From: Gemmatimonadota bacterium
Lineage (GTDB): Bacteria > Gemmatimonadota > Gemmatimonadetes > Gemmatimonadales > GWC2-71-9
Direction of reading: 5' to 3'
NCBI GenBank assembly: GCA_017889745.1
Contig: JAGGAG010000108.1
Span: 1 to 22,681 of the forward strand
Length of the DNA stretch: 22,681 nucleotides
Shown: one piece after another, positions 1-8,242 of the stretch
Layout: each line of letters begins with the position of its first letter
Position numbering within the stretch: the first letter of the stretch is position 1
Position numbers and translations under genes: made by a program
Notes under the pieces: generated by a model
The model's input: only the letters and a program-made list of their open reading frames with translations
The model's database searches: none
Told to the model about the DNA's origin: nothing

Positions 1-1
1 G

Positions 2-535
2 ACGTACCCGCGGGTGCGCCTCTCCCTGCACGAGATCTCCACGGCACCACTGGTGGTGCAGCTGCAGCAGGGCGAGTTCAACGTCGGCTTCCTGAGCCAG
101 CCAGTGACCGAACCGGGATTGCAGACCCATTTGGAATGGCGTGAGCCGTTCTGTGCGGTGCTGCCGAGCGATCACCGTCTGACGAAGACGAAGACGATCC
201 GGCTTCGCGAGCTGGCGCAGGAGCCCTTCGTGTCGGTGTCGCGGCCGTCATCGCCGGAGATGTACGACCAGATGATGCGGGACTGCCGCGATGCGGGCGT
301 GAAGCTGAGGGTGGTGCAGGAGGCAGGATCGTGGCAGGCCACGGTGAGCCTGGTGGCCGCAGGGATGGGCGTGACGATCGCGCCCAAGTGCGTCAGCCGA
401 CTCCGTGTCCCGCGGGTGAAGTATCGGGAGCTGTCGGGCCCCGCCCCGACATACGGGCTGGCGCTGTGCACCGGAGAGGGCCCCCTGTCCCCGGCAACGG
501 AGTCGTTCCTGGAGAGCTGTGGCGCGTTGGGCTGA
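2..535 (+). CDS. LysR-family transcriptional regulator, C-terminal part (5' end outside window)
   Basis: The reading frame is open to the left edge and encodes the effector-binding (periplasmic-binding-protein-like) domain of a LysR regulator. The first visible residues, TYPRVRLSLHE, match the usual start of that domain. They are followed by the pattern GEFNVGFL, a loop with AVLPSDHRL, and VAAGMGVTIAP, which are hallmark positions of LysR effector domains such as those of the BenM/CatM group. The N-terminal winged helix-turn-helix lies upstream of the window. A GTG at 14 is an internal valine, not a start, because the domain continues upstream of it. LysR proteins usually regulate a divergent gene, which would lie to the left, so no target can be named. 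The mutM start is 32 bp downstream, so read-through is possible. Confidence 0.9.
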   Translation, partial: TYPRVRLSLHEISTAPLVVQLQQGEFNVGFLSQPVTEPGLQTHLEWREPFCAVLPSDHRLTKTKTIRLRELAQEPFVSVSRPSSPEMYDQMMRDCRDAGVKLRVVQEAGSWQATVSLVAAGMGVTIAPKCVSRLRVPRVKYRELSGPAPTYGLALCTGEGPLSPATESFLESCGALG

Positions 536-567
536 GAGCGGGCGCGACACCAGCCTATTTTCCCCCG

Positions 568-1404
568 ATGCCCGAACTACCTGAGGTCGAGACCATTGTC
601 CGGGACCTCCGCCCACAGCTCGTCGGTCGGCAGATCCGGAGCGCGAAGCTCTCCCACGAGGACGTCCTGCGCGGCGTCACGAAGCGCAGGCTCCTGACCG
701 CACTCGCCGGTGCGCGAGTCGTCGGCGTGACCCGCCGCGCGAAGCACGCCGTTATCGACCTCGAGCTGCCTGCCCGTACCGCCCGCCTGGTCATCCAGCC
801 CGGCATGACCGGCTCGCTGATCATCCACGACCGCGCCCTCACGCCCGACGAGGCGAAGTACGCCGTCCTCCGCGCCCCGCTCGACGACGGCCGGGAGCTG
901 ATCTACCGTGACGTGCGCCGCCTGGGCACAATTCTGCTGCTCGATGACAGGGGCTGGAGCGCCTACGATGCGGCACTCGGCCCTGAGCCGCTCGACCCGG
1001 CGCTGACCCCCGCGCGCTTCGCCGGCATCCTGGCGTCGTCAAGGCAGGCAATCAAGAAGGTGCTGATGGACCAGCGGAAGATCGTCGGCGTGGGCAACAT
1101 CTACGCGAATGAGGCCCTCTTCGCGGCGGGCATCGATCCGTCCAGGCCGTCGTCACGACTCACGACCCACGACTCACGACGGCTTCTCAAGCATGTGCGT
1201 CGCATTCTCTCGGCAGCCATCGCCTCACAGGGCACCACCTTCCGCGACTATCGCACCGGCACCGGCGCAACGGGCAACTTCCAGCTCGAGCTCCTCGTCT
1301 ACGGCCGCGAGGGGGAGAAGTGCCGGGTCTGCGGCACCAGGCTCGCGCACACGCACGAGATCGACGCGCGCATCACCGTCTTCTGCCATCGATGCCAGCA
1401 GTAG
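568..1404 (+). CDS. mutM: Formamidopyrimidine-DNA glycosylase (Fpg/MutM)
   Basis: Base-excision repair enzyme that removes oxidised purines such as 8-oxoguanine and nicks the abasic site. The 278-residue length is normal for the family. After Met removal the catalytic proline is P2, followed by E3 in the signature MPELPEVETI. K59 sits at the conserved lysine position, QPGMTGSL carries the conserved Met, and VGVGNIYANEALF is the helix-two-turn-helix signature. A C-terminal zinc finger has C252, C255, C273 and C276 with the DNA-binding arginine R268. ATG 568 is chosen because the protein must begin MPELPE; the frame is open upstream, but that part overlaps the LysR gene. Residues 196-205 are encoded by a four-unit 7-bp tandem repeat (1153-1180), an unusual low-complexity patch just after the H2TH motif. 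The gene overlaps the following GIY-YIG gene by 13 bp, which suggests co-translation of two repair genes. Confidence 0.95.
   Translation: MPELPEVETIVRDLRPQLVGRQIRSAKLSHEDVLRGVTKRRLLTALAGARVVGVTRRAKHAVIDLELPARTARLVIQPGMTGSLIIHDRALTPDEAKYAVLRAPLDDGRELIYRDVRRLGTILLLDDRGWSAYDAALGPEPLDPALTPARFAGILASSRQAIKKVLMDQRKIVGVGNIYANEALFAAGIDPSRPSSRLTTHDSRRLLKHVRRILSAAIASQGTTFRDYRTGTGATGNFQLELLVYGREGEKCRVCGTRLAHTHEIDARITVFCHRCQQ
1153..1180. repeat. Heptamer tandem repeat (TCACGAC x4) inside mutM
   Basis: Four head-to-tail 7-bp units: TCACGAC, TCACGAC, CCACGAC, TCACGAC. The third has one mismatch. The period is not a multiple of three, so the units are read in different frames and code for a non-repetitive peptide, SRLTTHDSRR. 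The patch lies in a loop and helix region of MutM that varies between species, so insertion or expansion there could be tolerated. Confidence 0.85.
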
Positions 1405-2501
1405 CCGGCGCCCCCACGCTCGCCCTCGCGTCGGCCGACCTGGAGCGGCTCCGCGTGCGCGTGCGGGCGCTCGCCGAGAACCGTCCCGGCGTGTACCGGA
1501 TGCTGTCGGCAACGGGGCGCATCCTGTACATCGGCAAGGCGCGGAAGATCCGCACCAGGCTCCTCTCGTACTTCCGCGCCGACAACCACGACAAGGCAGC
1601 GCGGATCCTGCAGGCTGCGCACGACATCAAGTGGGACTATGCGCCCAGCGAGTTCGCCGCGCTGCTCGGCGAGCTCCGCCTCATCCGGCAGCACCGCCCG
1701 CCCTACAACGTGCAGATGAACCGCACCCGCCGGGAACTGCTCATCAAGATCAGCGGGGGCGCGGCACCCCGGGTGTACGGTGGCAGCGCCGTGGCCGTCG
1801 GCGACCGGCTGGCCTACGGTCCGTTCAACTCGATGGGACGGATGCTCGATGCGGTACGCGTGCTCAACGACCTGCTCGGCCTGCGCGACTGCGCCGCGAC
1901 CATGCCCATCGTGTACGCCTCGCAGGGCGACCTCTTCGATGCCCCGCGACACGCCGCGTGCATGCGCCACCAGTTCGGCACCTGCACGGGCCCCTGCGCC
2001 GGCTTCGTGAGCGAGGCTGATTATCGCTCGCGCGCCGATGTCGCCGCGGCGTTCCTCGAGGGCCGCACGCTGACCCCGCTCGATCGCGCGGTGCACGCCA
2101 TGACGGAAGCGGCGGCCGCGAACGACTTCGAGCGGGCGGCGCGCTGGCGCGACAAGTTCGAGCAGCTCGAGTGGCTGCTCGCCGCCACCAGCCGCGCGCG
2201 CACCGCCATCGACCTGCTCACCTTCGTGTATCGCGATCCCGGCACCTTTGGTGACGACCGGGCCTACGTCGTGCGCCGCGGCGTGGTGCGGGCCACGTAT
2301 CCCTGGCCCGGGACACCCATCGAACAGGCGGCCTTTGCCGGTGTCGTGGCCCGTGAGCAGGAACAGCTCGCCGGCCCCGCGTGGCCGCTGCCGCTCGAGT
2401 TCCTGGACGAGATCCTGCTCGTGTCGGCCTGGTTCCGCCGCCATCCCGAGGCCCTCCGGCGCACCACGCCGCTCGGGGAGTTCGACGCGAACTGCCATTG
2501 A
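1392..2501 (+). CDS. GIY-YIG nuclease, UvrC N-terminal-half/Cho-like
   Basis: Protein of 369 residues matching the first half of UvrC, the nuclease that makes the 3' incision in nucleotide excision repair. The GIY-YIG domain has GVY at 33-35, YIG at 46-48, R51, the metal-binding E94 and N106. Four cysteines (C167, C190, C198, C202) follow. The last three have the C-x7-C-x3-C spacing of the iron-sulphur cluster ligands reported for E. coli UvrC, within the family motif GTCTGPC. A UVR (UvrB-contact-type) helix pair lies near 232-262. The RNase H-like 5' nuclease domain and the helix-hairpin-helix domain of full UvrC are absent, so at most one incision would be expected, as in E. coli Cho. ATG 1392 gives a 13-bp overlap with mutM. 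The C-terminal 100 residues are a poorly conserved tail. Activity is inferred, not shown. Confidence 0.85.
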   Translation: MPAVAGAPTLALASADLERLRVRVRALAENRPGVYRMLSATGRILYIGKARKIRTRLLSYFRADNHDKAARILQAAHDIKWDYAPSEFAALLGELRLIRQHRPPYNVQMNRTRRELLIKISGGAAPRVYGGSAVAVGDRLAYGPFNSMGRMLDAVRVLNDLLGLRDCAATMPIVYASQGDLFDAPRHAACMRHQFGTCTGPCAGFVSEADYRSRADVAAAFLEGRTLTPLDRAVHAMTEAAAANDFERAARWRDKFEQLEWLLAATSRARTAIDLLTFVYRDPGTFGDDRAYVVRRGVVRATYPWPGTPIEQAAFAGVVAREQEQLAGPAWPLPLEFLDEILLVSAWFRRHPEALRRTTPLGEFDANCH

Positions 2502-2698
2502 CCGCCCGCCACGAACCGGCGGCCGGACGCCACAGACCGAAAAGCAGGCTTCTGCACCGCCTCGGGCCCTCCCCCAAGTCCCTGCACTGCCCCGTCTTCC
2601 GTCGCTGTCGCGAAGCCCGACACCGTCGCGCTTCCTGACGCTGATGCGCCGGTACGACGCATTTCCGCTGGCATCCCAAGTGCCCCTTGTCCGGGGCA

Positions 2699-3703
2699 AT
2701 GCGATTCCTTCTTCGGGTCCTCCTGCAGTTCGTGGCATTCACCTGCCTGCTCCTCGCGGCGCATCCGGCGCGCGCGGAATCGGCGGGCCGGCGCGAGCCT
2801 GCCCGCGTCACCGTCTACCCGGTGAGCCGGGCGCGCGAGGGCGGCTGGTACCTGCAGCGCATCAGCATCCAGGGCGAATTCCAGGCGTCGATCGGCGCCT
2901 CGCTCGAGGAGGCGCTGCCCGACAGCCTGCTCAACGATCACGAGCGGCACGTCATGGCGTGGGACATGGCGGGACTGCTGCGGTGGGACGTGGACTTCGC
3001 GCGCGGGCTCGACGTCGGCGACCGCTACTCGATCGTGTTCGAGCGCTTCCTGGGCGACAACGGCGAGGTACGCTACGGCCGGCTGCTCGCCGCCGAGCTG
3101 CTCGTCAGCGGGCGCCAGGTGGCGATCTATGCCTTCGACGCGCCCGACGGCCGCATCGTCTACTTCGACGGCGAGGGTCGCTCCCTCGAGCGCAGCTACC
3201 TGAGTGCGCCGGTGGACTTCCAGAAGATCAGCAGCGGATTCTCCCGCTCGCGCTATCACCCGGTGCTGCATCGCTGGCGGAGGCACGAGGGCATCGACTA
3301 CGCGGCCGATCCTGGCACGCCGGTCCGCACGATTGCCGACGGCATCGTGGTGCGCGTCGGCTGGGCGGGCGGCTACGGGCGAATGGTCGAGGTCCGTCAC
3401 GCGAACGGTATCATCACGCGCTATGGTCACTTGAGCGCGTTCACCCCGGGCCTGACGCCCCGCATGGCGGTGCCCCAGGGCGCCATCATCGGTGCCGTGG
3501 GTTCATCCGGCCTCGCCACGGGGCCGCATCTCCACTTCGAGCTGCGCGTGAACGGCGTCGCCACCGATCCCCGCTTCCTCCCTCGCGAGGGCGGGACGCC
3601 GATCGCCGAGGATGACCGGGTAGCGTTCATGATCCAGAGACAGAAGCTCCGCGGCCTCATGGATGAGCCGCCCGCGACCGCGCTCTCCGCCAACACTCCG
3701 TAG
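2699..3703 (+). CDS. Secreted M23 zinc metallopeptidase, MepM-like (peptidoglycan endopeptidase)
   Basis: Exported LytM/M23 peptidase of 334 residues, expected to cut peptide cross-links in periplasmic peptidoglycan. A signal peptide covers about 1-26, with hydrophobic core LLLAAHPARA. Residues 55-170 resemble the N-terminal domain of E. coli MepM (SLEEAL, WDVDFARGLDVGDRY). The catalytic domain has zinc ligands H196 and D200 (HEGIDYAA) and H279 in HLHFE, plus catalytic H244 in YGHLS and H277. The motif RSRYHPVL immediately before the active site is also MepM-like. All catalytic residues are present. ATG 2699 is chosen over an in-frame TTG 12 bp upstream because it directly precedes the signal peptide. 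A 197-bp spacer separates it from the nuclease gene, so it probably has its own promoter. Its stop is 4 bp from the end of the convergent gene. Confidence 0.92.
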   Translation: MRFLLRVLLQFVAFTCLLLAAHPARAESAGRREPARVTVYPVSRAREGGWYLQRISIQGEFQASIGASLEEALPDSLLNDHERHVMAWDMAGLLRWDVDFARGLDVGDRYSIVFERFLGDNGEVRYGRLLAAELLVSGRQVAIYAFDAPDGRIVYFDGEGRSLERSYLSAPVDFQKISSGFSRSRYHPVLHRWRRHEGIDYAADPGTPVRTIADGIVVRVGWAGGYGRMVEVRHANGIITRYGHLSAFTPGLTPRMAVPQGAIIGAVGSSGLATGPHLHFELRVNGVATDPRFLPREGGTPIAEDDRVAFMIQRQKLRGLMDEPPATALSANTP

Positions 3704-3707
3704 ACGT

Positions 3708-4250
3708 TCAGAACCGCACGCTCACGCCCATGCCGATGCCGTTCCGCGTCGGTACGATCACGGGCTGTGCACGCGGCACCTGGACCGCAACCCATTGGTC
3801 CTGGGGCTTCAGGGCGCCGAGGAGCGCGCCGAGCGCAGCACCCGCGGCGGTGCAAACGCCCACGTAGGCCCACTCGCCCGTGGTCTCCCATCCCGAGGTA
3901 TCCAGCGCGGAGTAGATGAGCAGCGTACCACCCGCCGTGGCCGCCCCCATGAGCGCCCCGACCGCCGCGCCCCGCGCCACCGCCGGCTTCTTCCCCGCGC
4001 TGTACCACAGCTCGCTGAGCCCGCTCAGCGAATACGTCTCGGTGGATTTCGTTTTCGCGTTGGCCAACTCGATGCTGTCGGCCGTGACGCTGACGAGCGA
4101 GCCCGTGATCCATTTCCCCGCGTCGCGGAACCGGATCGAGACGCCCGGAGTGAGGTTGTCAGTGCTGCCGACAGGCGCCTGCGCCGGGACGGCGCTGGCC
4201 AGCAGCATCTTCAGGAGCAGGATCGCATGGGGAACGGGCCGTCGCACCAC
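3708..4250 (-). CDS. Secreted glycine-zipper protein of unknown function
   Basis: About 180 residues. The likely start is GTG 4250, with GGAG on the minus strand seven bases upstream, giving a basic then hydrophobic leader (VVRRPVPHAILLLKMLLASAVPAQA). A frame extension to GTG 4286 is possible but would bury the signal peptide. The centre has a small beta-rich patch (SIRFRDAGKWITGSLVSV), followed by two Gly/Ala-rich helices (ARGAAVGALMGAATAGGTL and GAALGALLGAL) that look like a glycine zipper spanning or inserting into a membrane. The C-terminal GMGVSVRF ends in an aromatic residue, which could be an outer-membrane type ending. It lies 56 bp downstream of the CBM9-like gene on the same strand, so the two are probably co-transcribed. 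I do not recognise a named family. Confidence 0.7.
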   Translation of the reverse strand: MVRRPVPHAILLLKMLLASAVPAQAPVGSTDNLTPGVSIRFRDAGKWITGSLVSVTADSIELANAKTKSTETYSLSGLSELWYSAGKKPAVARGAAVGALMGAATAGGTLLIYSALDTSGWETTGEWAYVGVCTAAGAALGALLGALKPQDQWVAVQVPRAQPVIVPTRNGIGMGVSVRF

Positions 4251-4306
4251 GGGACAACTCCGGGTCGGGGTTGCCCTGAGGTTCACCCGCGGGCATCAAG
4301 TAACCG

Positions 4307-4954
4307 TCAAGGCACGGAGCGGACCCACACAACGGCCCATTGCCCCGGCAGCATCTCGACCCGCGTGGGTCGCTCGCCTGGCCGCGGGGCGGGCCACGCG
4401 TACCAGGCATGCGGCGAGTCGTCATAGCTCCGGAACGCGATCGTGGCACGGCGCCCTGAATCATCCGCAAACCACATGACCGGCAGCTTGAGCTCCACGC
4501 TCCATCCCCTCGCGTCCGAGGCACCCAGCACCTCCCACCCGTCTCCACTCCGTTCCTTCCCCAGACGCCAGTCGGGATCATCGCCCGGCGCCATCCACCG
4601 GCCGTGGCGTCCGCGGTTGACCACGCTGCTGTCCAGCACGCGACGCAGGTACCACTGGGTGTCGTCATGCCCCGGTCCCGGCGTGCGATCGCCGAGCGGA
4701 TCCAGGTTCACCACGAAGTCATCGCCCCAGTAGAACGTGGAGTCCGTCATCCGGGCCGCGACGTATGCGGTGTCGCCCGACCGCACGACCCAGATCGCCA
4801 CGCTCCCCTGCGCCGTGGCCAGCGTGACGGCGGGGATGCCGTACTCCGCCTCCGTCGCGACGCCATCGAATCGCGGCGTGGTGACGGCCTCGCGAATTCT
4901 CAGGGTGTCGCTCCCTTGAAGGAGCACCAGCGCGAGCGCAGGCGATAACAACAT
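4307..4954 (-). CDS. Secreted protein with CBM9/DOMON-like beta-sandwich
   Basis: 215 residues with a short signal peptide (MLLSPALALVLLQG). The body reads like the family-9 carbohydrate-binding fold found at the start of many secreted enzymes: an opening TPRFDGVATEAEYG (compare the usual IDG...W), then WVVRSGDTAYVAARMTDS, WGDDFVVNLDP, a segment with DDTQWYLRR, GWEVLGASDARGWSVELKLP, and a closing TRVEMLPGQWAVVW. The protein is only this one domain, so any binding role (sugar or haem-like ligand) is inference. ATG 4954 is chosen over an upstream frame extension to 4990 because it begins the signal peptide and has a GGGAC sequence just upstream. It shares a 66-bp divergent promoter region with the plus-strand gene starting at 5021. 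Confidence 0.7.
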   Translation of the reverse strand: MLLSPALALVLLQGSDTLRIREAVTTPRFDGVATEAEYGIPAVTLATAQGSVAIWVVRSGDTAYVAARMTDSTFYWGDDFVVNLDPLGDRTPGPGHDDTQWYLRRVLDSSVVNRGRHGRWMAPGDDPDWRLGKERSGDGWEVLGASDARGWSVELKLPVMWFADDSGRRATIAFRSYDDSPHAWYAWPAPRPGERPTRVEMLPGQWAVVWVRSVP

Positions 4955-5020
4955 GTCCCGACCGGGTTGCAGGGTGAAACAAATCGGCACGGCGGGGCGT
5001 CAGGCGGTCATCCTCGAACC

Positions 5021-5491
5021 GTGGTCGTTCTCATTCGTGCATCAATCCTGGCCCTCCTCCTCGCCGTCATGGCCGTTCCCGCCGCCGGCCAGACTAATCC
5101 TCCCGCAGCCCCAGCCGCCACCGCGGCACCAGCCGTCAACTACACCGACACGCAATGGGTCCTGCTCGGCCGCCAGGTCACCGAGTGGTTCTTCGCCGGT
5201 CAGACCGACAGCATTCTGGCCCACTCCTCTCCCGATGTCCTCGATCGCATGGGAGGCGCCACGGGCCTGCTGGAAGCGCGCGACCAGCTGCTCTCGCGCG
5301 CTGGCTCCGAGGTCGAGGTGATCACCGACAAGATGACGAAGCGCAAGGGTAACCCGCAGTACTGGCGCGAATCGAAGTACGAACTACCACCCGAGCCGAT
5401 CGTGCTTCGCTTCGTCTTCAACGCGCAGGCCCAGATCATCGGCATCGGCATGGGGCCGGCGAGCCAGACCCCGGCGCCCGATCCATCCTAG
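5021..5491 (+). CDS. Small secreted protein of unknown function
   Basis: About 156 residues. The start is taken as GTG 5021, which begins the export signal (VVVLIRASILALLLAVMAVPAAGQ) and has AGGCGG 11 bases upstream; the frame is open back to TTG 4967. A Pro/Ala-rich linker (about 25-40) precedes a compact domain: WVLLGRQVTEWFFAGQTDSI, then a helical stretch LLEARDQLLSR, and strands ending IVLRFVFNAQAQIIGIGM. The order (helix with WFFAGQxD, then a last strand with IIGIG) is reminiscent of NTF2-like/DUF3887 domains that accompany secreted enzymes, but this is a weak resemblance. It stands alone between a divergent gene and the sulfatase. Confidence 0.65.
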   Translation: MVVLIRASILALLLAVMAVPAAGQTNPPAAPAATAAPAVNYTDTQWVLLGRQVTEWFFAGQTDSILAHSSPDVLDRMGGATGLLEARDQLLSRAGSEVEVITDKMTKRKGNPQYWRESKYELPPEPIVLRFVFNAQAQIIGIGMGPASQTPAPDPS

Positions 5492-5714
5492 ACGCCGATA
5501 GCCTCGATGTGCAGCGGGGCCCGCGCCTCGCGGCCGAGCCCGCCATCGCCAGCGTTCGCGTGCTTGATACAACGGCGTTACGTGTGGCCGCGATCGTCCA
5601 GCGCCAGGCGGTACATGAAACTGCGCTCGGCGTGAGGCCTTCATCAGCACTTCACCAAGATGTCACTTGCCGCCGTGTAGGGTGATCACCAGATTGCTCG
5701 CTTCTTCCCCGACC

Positions 5715-5720
5715 AAGAGG
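5715..5720 (+). promoter_or_regulatory. Ribosome binding site deciding the sulfatase start
   Basis: AAGAGG lies eight bases before ATG 5729. It favours this ATG over the GTG at 5726 that immediately precedes it. The 237-bp spacer upstream (5492-5728) shows no gene; a TTGATA at 5564-5569 resembles a -35 box but has no convincing -10 partner. Confidence 0.55.
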
Positions 5721-5728
5721 CGTTTGTG

Positions 5729-8236
5729 ATGAGGCTCCTTCGGAACATGGTGTTGTCGCTGGGTCTTGCGGCTATTCCCCTGGCGGCTGCAGCACAGCAG
5801 GTCACCGGCACGCCAGGCTCGCCCGGCGCCACCACCACCATCGACGGCAAGCAGCTCCCGGCTCCCGACCCGAAGTTCGGCGGCGTCATCAAGGATGGCG
5901 CGCTGCAGTCGACCCCATGGTGGGCGCCGCGCATCGTGCCACCGAAGAGCGCACCCAACGTCCTGCTGATCATCACCGACGACGCCGGCTTCGGCGTGCC
6001 GAGCACGTTCGGCGGCGTGATCCCGACACCAACGATGGATGCCGTCGCGAAGCAGGGCCTCCGCTACAGCCGGATGTTCTCCACCGCGCTCTGTTCGCCG
6101 ACGCGCGCAGCCCTCATCACCGGGCGCAACCACCACTCGGCTGGCTTCGGCGTGATCTCTGAGCAGTCGACGGGCTTCCCCGGCTATAACAGCATCATCG
6201 GCCTGGACGAGGCCACGATCGGGCGGATGCTGATCGACAACGGATACAGCACGGCGTGGTTCGGCAAGGACCACAACGTGCCCGCATTCCAGGCCAGCCA
6301 GGTGGGGCCATTCGACCAGTGGCCCACCGGTATGGGCTTCCAGTACTTCTATGGCTTCATCGGTGGCGACGCCAACCAGTGGGAGCCGAACCTCTTCCGC
6401 AACACGACCCAGATCTACCCCTACAAGGGGGCGGCGCCCGGGACGTGGAACCTGATCACAGCGATGGCGGACGACGCCATCGACTGGATGACGCAGATGC
6501 ACCAGATCGACCCCGGTAAGCCCGTGTTCATCAAGTACGCGCCGGGCGCCACGCACGCGCCGCACCACCCCACGCAGGAATGGGTGGACAAGATCCACGC
6601 GATGCATCTCTTCGACGCGGGCTATGAAAAGCTGCGCGAGCAGATCTTCGCGAACCAGAAGCGTCTCGGCCTGGTCCCGCAGGATGCCGTGCTGTCACCC
6701 TGGCCTGCCGACGTGCTGAAGCCATGGAACCAGCTGACCCCCACCGAGCAGAAGCTCTTCATTCGCCAGGTCGAGGTGTTCGCTGCGTACGCGGCCTACA
6801 GTGACTACGAGATCGGGCGGGTCGTCAAGGGCTTCGATGATCTCGGCAAGCTCGACAACACTCTGATCATCTACATCAACGGCGACAACGGCACCAGCGC
6901 CGAGGGCGGTCCGCTGGGCACGCCGAACGAGGTCGCGTTCTTCAACGGCGTCAACAAGATGCCGGCGGAGACGCAGATGAAGTGGTACGACGTGTGGGGC
7001 ACTGAGGAGACCTACAACCACATGTCGGCCGGCTGGTCCTGGGCGTTCGACACGCCATTCGACTGGTTCAAGCAGAACGCGTCGCGCCTCGGTGGCATCA
7101 ACCAGAACATGGTGGTCTCGTGGCCGGCGCGCATCAAGGACGGGGGCGCACTGCGCACCCAGTTCGTCCACGTCATCGACGTCGTGCCCACCATCCTCGA
7201 GGCCGCCGGGCTGCACGCACCCGAGGTGGTCGATGGCGTCAGGCAGAAGCCGATCGAGGGCACCAGCTTCGCGTACACCTTCGACGCCGCCAACGCGAAG
7301 GTAGCGTCTCGGCACAGCACCCAGTATTTCGAGATGATGGGGCAGTGGGCGCTCTACAAGGACGGCTGGCTCCTGAGCACCAAGGTGAACCGCGCCCCGT
7401 GGGAGGCGTTCGGGCCCGCCAACGAGGACCCGCTCAACAACCAGGTCTTCCAGCTCTACAACCTGAACACCGACTTCAACCAGACGAAGGACATCGCCGC
7501 CGGCAATCCCCAGAAGGTCAAAGCGATGCGGGCGGAGTTCCTGACGGAGGCGAAGAAGTACCAGGTCCTGCCGCTGGACGCGTCCGTCGCTGCACGCATC
7601 GTTGCCCCGCGGCCGAACATCACCGCGGGCCGGACCGAGTTCGTGTACACCAGGCCGATGATCGGCCTGCCGCAGGGCGACTCGCCCCTGCTGCTGAACA
7701 CCTCCTACACCGTCACGGCGGACATCACCGTGCCACAGGGAGGCGCGGAGGGCATGATCCTGACCTCCGGCGGGCGCTTCGCGGGCTACGGATTCTACCT
7801 GCTGCAGGGAAAGCCGGTCTGGCTGTGGAACATGATCGACCTCGAGCGCATCAAGTGGGAGGGCGCGGACGCGCTCGCGCCCGGCCGCCACACGATCGAG
7901 TTCGACTTCAAGTACGACGGGCTCGGTGCGGGCACGCTCGCGTACAACGACTTCAGCGGCGTCGGCCGTCCCGGCACCGGGACGCTCAAGGTGGACGGCA
8001 AGGTCGTCGCCACCAAGGAGATGCCGAAGACCCTTCCCATGATCCTCCAGTGGGACGAGAGCTTCGACATCGGGTCCGACACCGAGACCGGCGTGAACGA
8101 CGCCGACTACAAGCCGCCGTTCACCTTCACCGGCAAGCTCAACAAGCTGACGCTCAAGCTCGACCGGCCGGAGCTCACGCCGACGGACATCCAGAAGCTG
8201 CAGGCGGCACAGCGCAACAACAGCTCCAGCGAGTAG
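5729..8236 (+). CDS. Secreted arylsulfatase (alkaline-phosphatase superfamily, type I Cys sulfatase)
   Basis: 835-residue exported enzyme that should hydrolyse sulfate esters. The signal peptide is about 1-23. Metal-binding D84-D85 occur in LLIITDDAGFG. C122 lies in CSPTR, the CxPxR motif whose Cys is converted to formylglycine, followed by ALITGRN. Later metal and substrate motifs are TAWFGKDHN, ATHAPHH and NGDNGTSAEGG. The region from about 640 to the end is an extra beta-sandwich-like C-terminal part (EGMILTSGGRFAGYGFYLLQGKP), as in the long bacterial arylsulfatases of about 800 residues. No formylglycine-generating enzyme or anaerobic sulfatase maturase is in the window, so maturation must be encoded elsewhere. 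The gene ends 6 bp from the end of the convergent cyclophilin gene. Substrate cannot be told from sequence. Confidence 0.93.
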   Translation: MRLLRNMVLSLGLAAIPLAAAAQQVTGTPGSPGATTTIDGKQLPAPDPKFGGVIKDGALQSTPWWAPRIVPPKSAPNVLLIITDDAGFGVPSTFGGVIPTPTMDAVAKQGLRYSRMFSTALCSPTRAALITGRNHHSAGFGVISEQSTGFPGYNSIIGLDEATIGRMLIDNGYSTAWFGKDHNVPAFQASQVGPFDQWPTGMGFQYFYGFIGGDANQWEPNLFRNTTQIYPYKGAAPGTWNLITAMADDAIDWMTQMHQIDPGKPVFIKYAPGATHAPHHPTQEWVDKIHAMHLFDAGYEKLREQIFANQKRLGLVPQDAVLSPWPADVLKPWNQLTPTEQKLFIRQVEVFAAYAAYSDYEIGRVVKGFDDLGKLDNTLIIYINGDNGTSAEGGPLGTPNEVAFFNGVNKMPAETQMKWYDVWGTEETYNHMSAGWSWAFDTPFDWFKQNASRLGGINQNMVVSWPARIKDGGALRTQFVHVIDVVPTILEAAGLHAPEVVDGVRQKPIEGTSFAYTFDAANAKVASRHSTQYFEMMGQWALYKDGWLLSTKVNRAPWEAFGPANEDPLNNQVFQLYNLNTDFNQTKDIAAGNPQKVKAMRAEFLTEAKKYQVLPLDASVAARIVAPRPNITAGRTEFVYTRPMIGLPQGDSPLLLNTSYTVTADITVPQGGAEGMILTSGGRFAGYGFYLLQGKPVWLWNMIDLERIKWEGADALAPGRHTIEFDFKYDGLGAGTLAYNDFSGVGRPGTGTLKVDGKVVATKEMPKTLPMILQWDESFDIGSDTETGVNDADYKPPFTFTGKLNKLTLKLDRPELTPTDIQKLQAAQRNNSSSE

Positions 8237-8242
8237 TCGCGC

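Noticed and set aside
14..16. GTG considered as the start of the LysR-like gene
   Set aside because: The protein family continues upstream of this codon and the frame is open to the window edge, so the gene is simply cut by the window.
1299..2738. 479-codon open frame on the minus strand
   Set aside because: It lies opposite the GIY-YIG nuclease and its spacer, has no recognisable domain and an Arg/Gly/Ala-rich shadow composition.
5492..5728. 237-bp spacer before the sulfatase considered for a small gene or riboswitch
   Set aside because: No frame with a start, ribosome site and plausible composition, and no conserved riboswitch core that I recognise.
6695..7891. 398-codon open frame on the minus strand
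   Set aside because: Antisense of the arylsulfatase, with no motif of its own.
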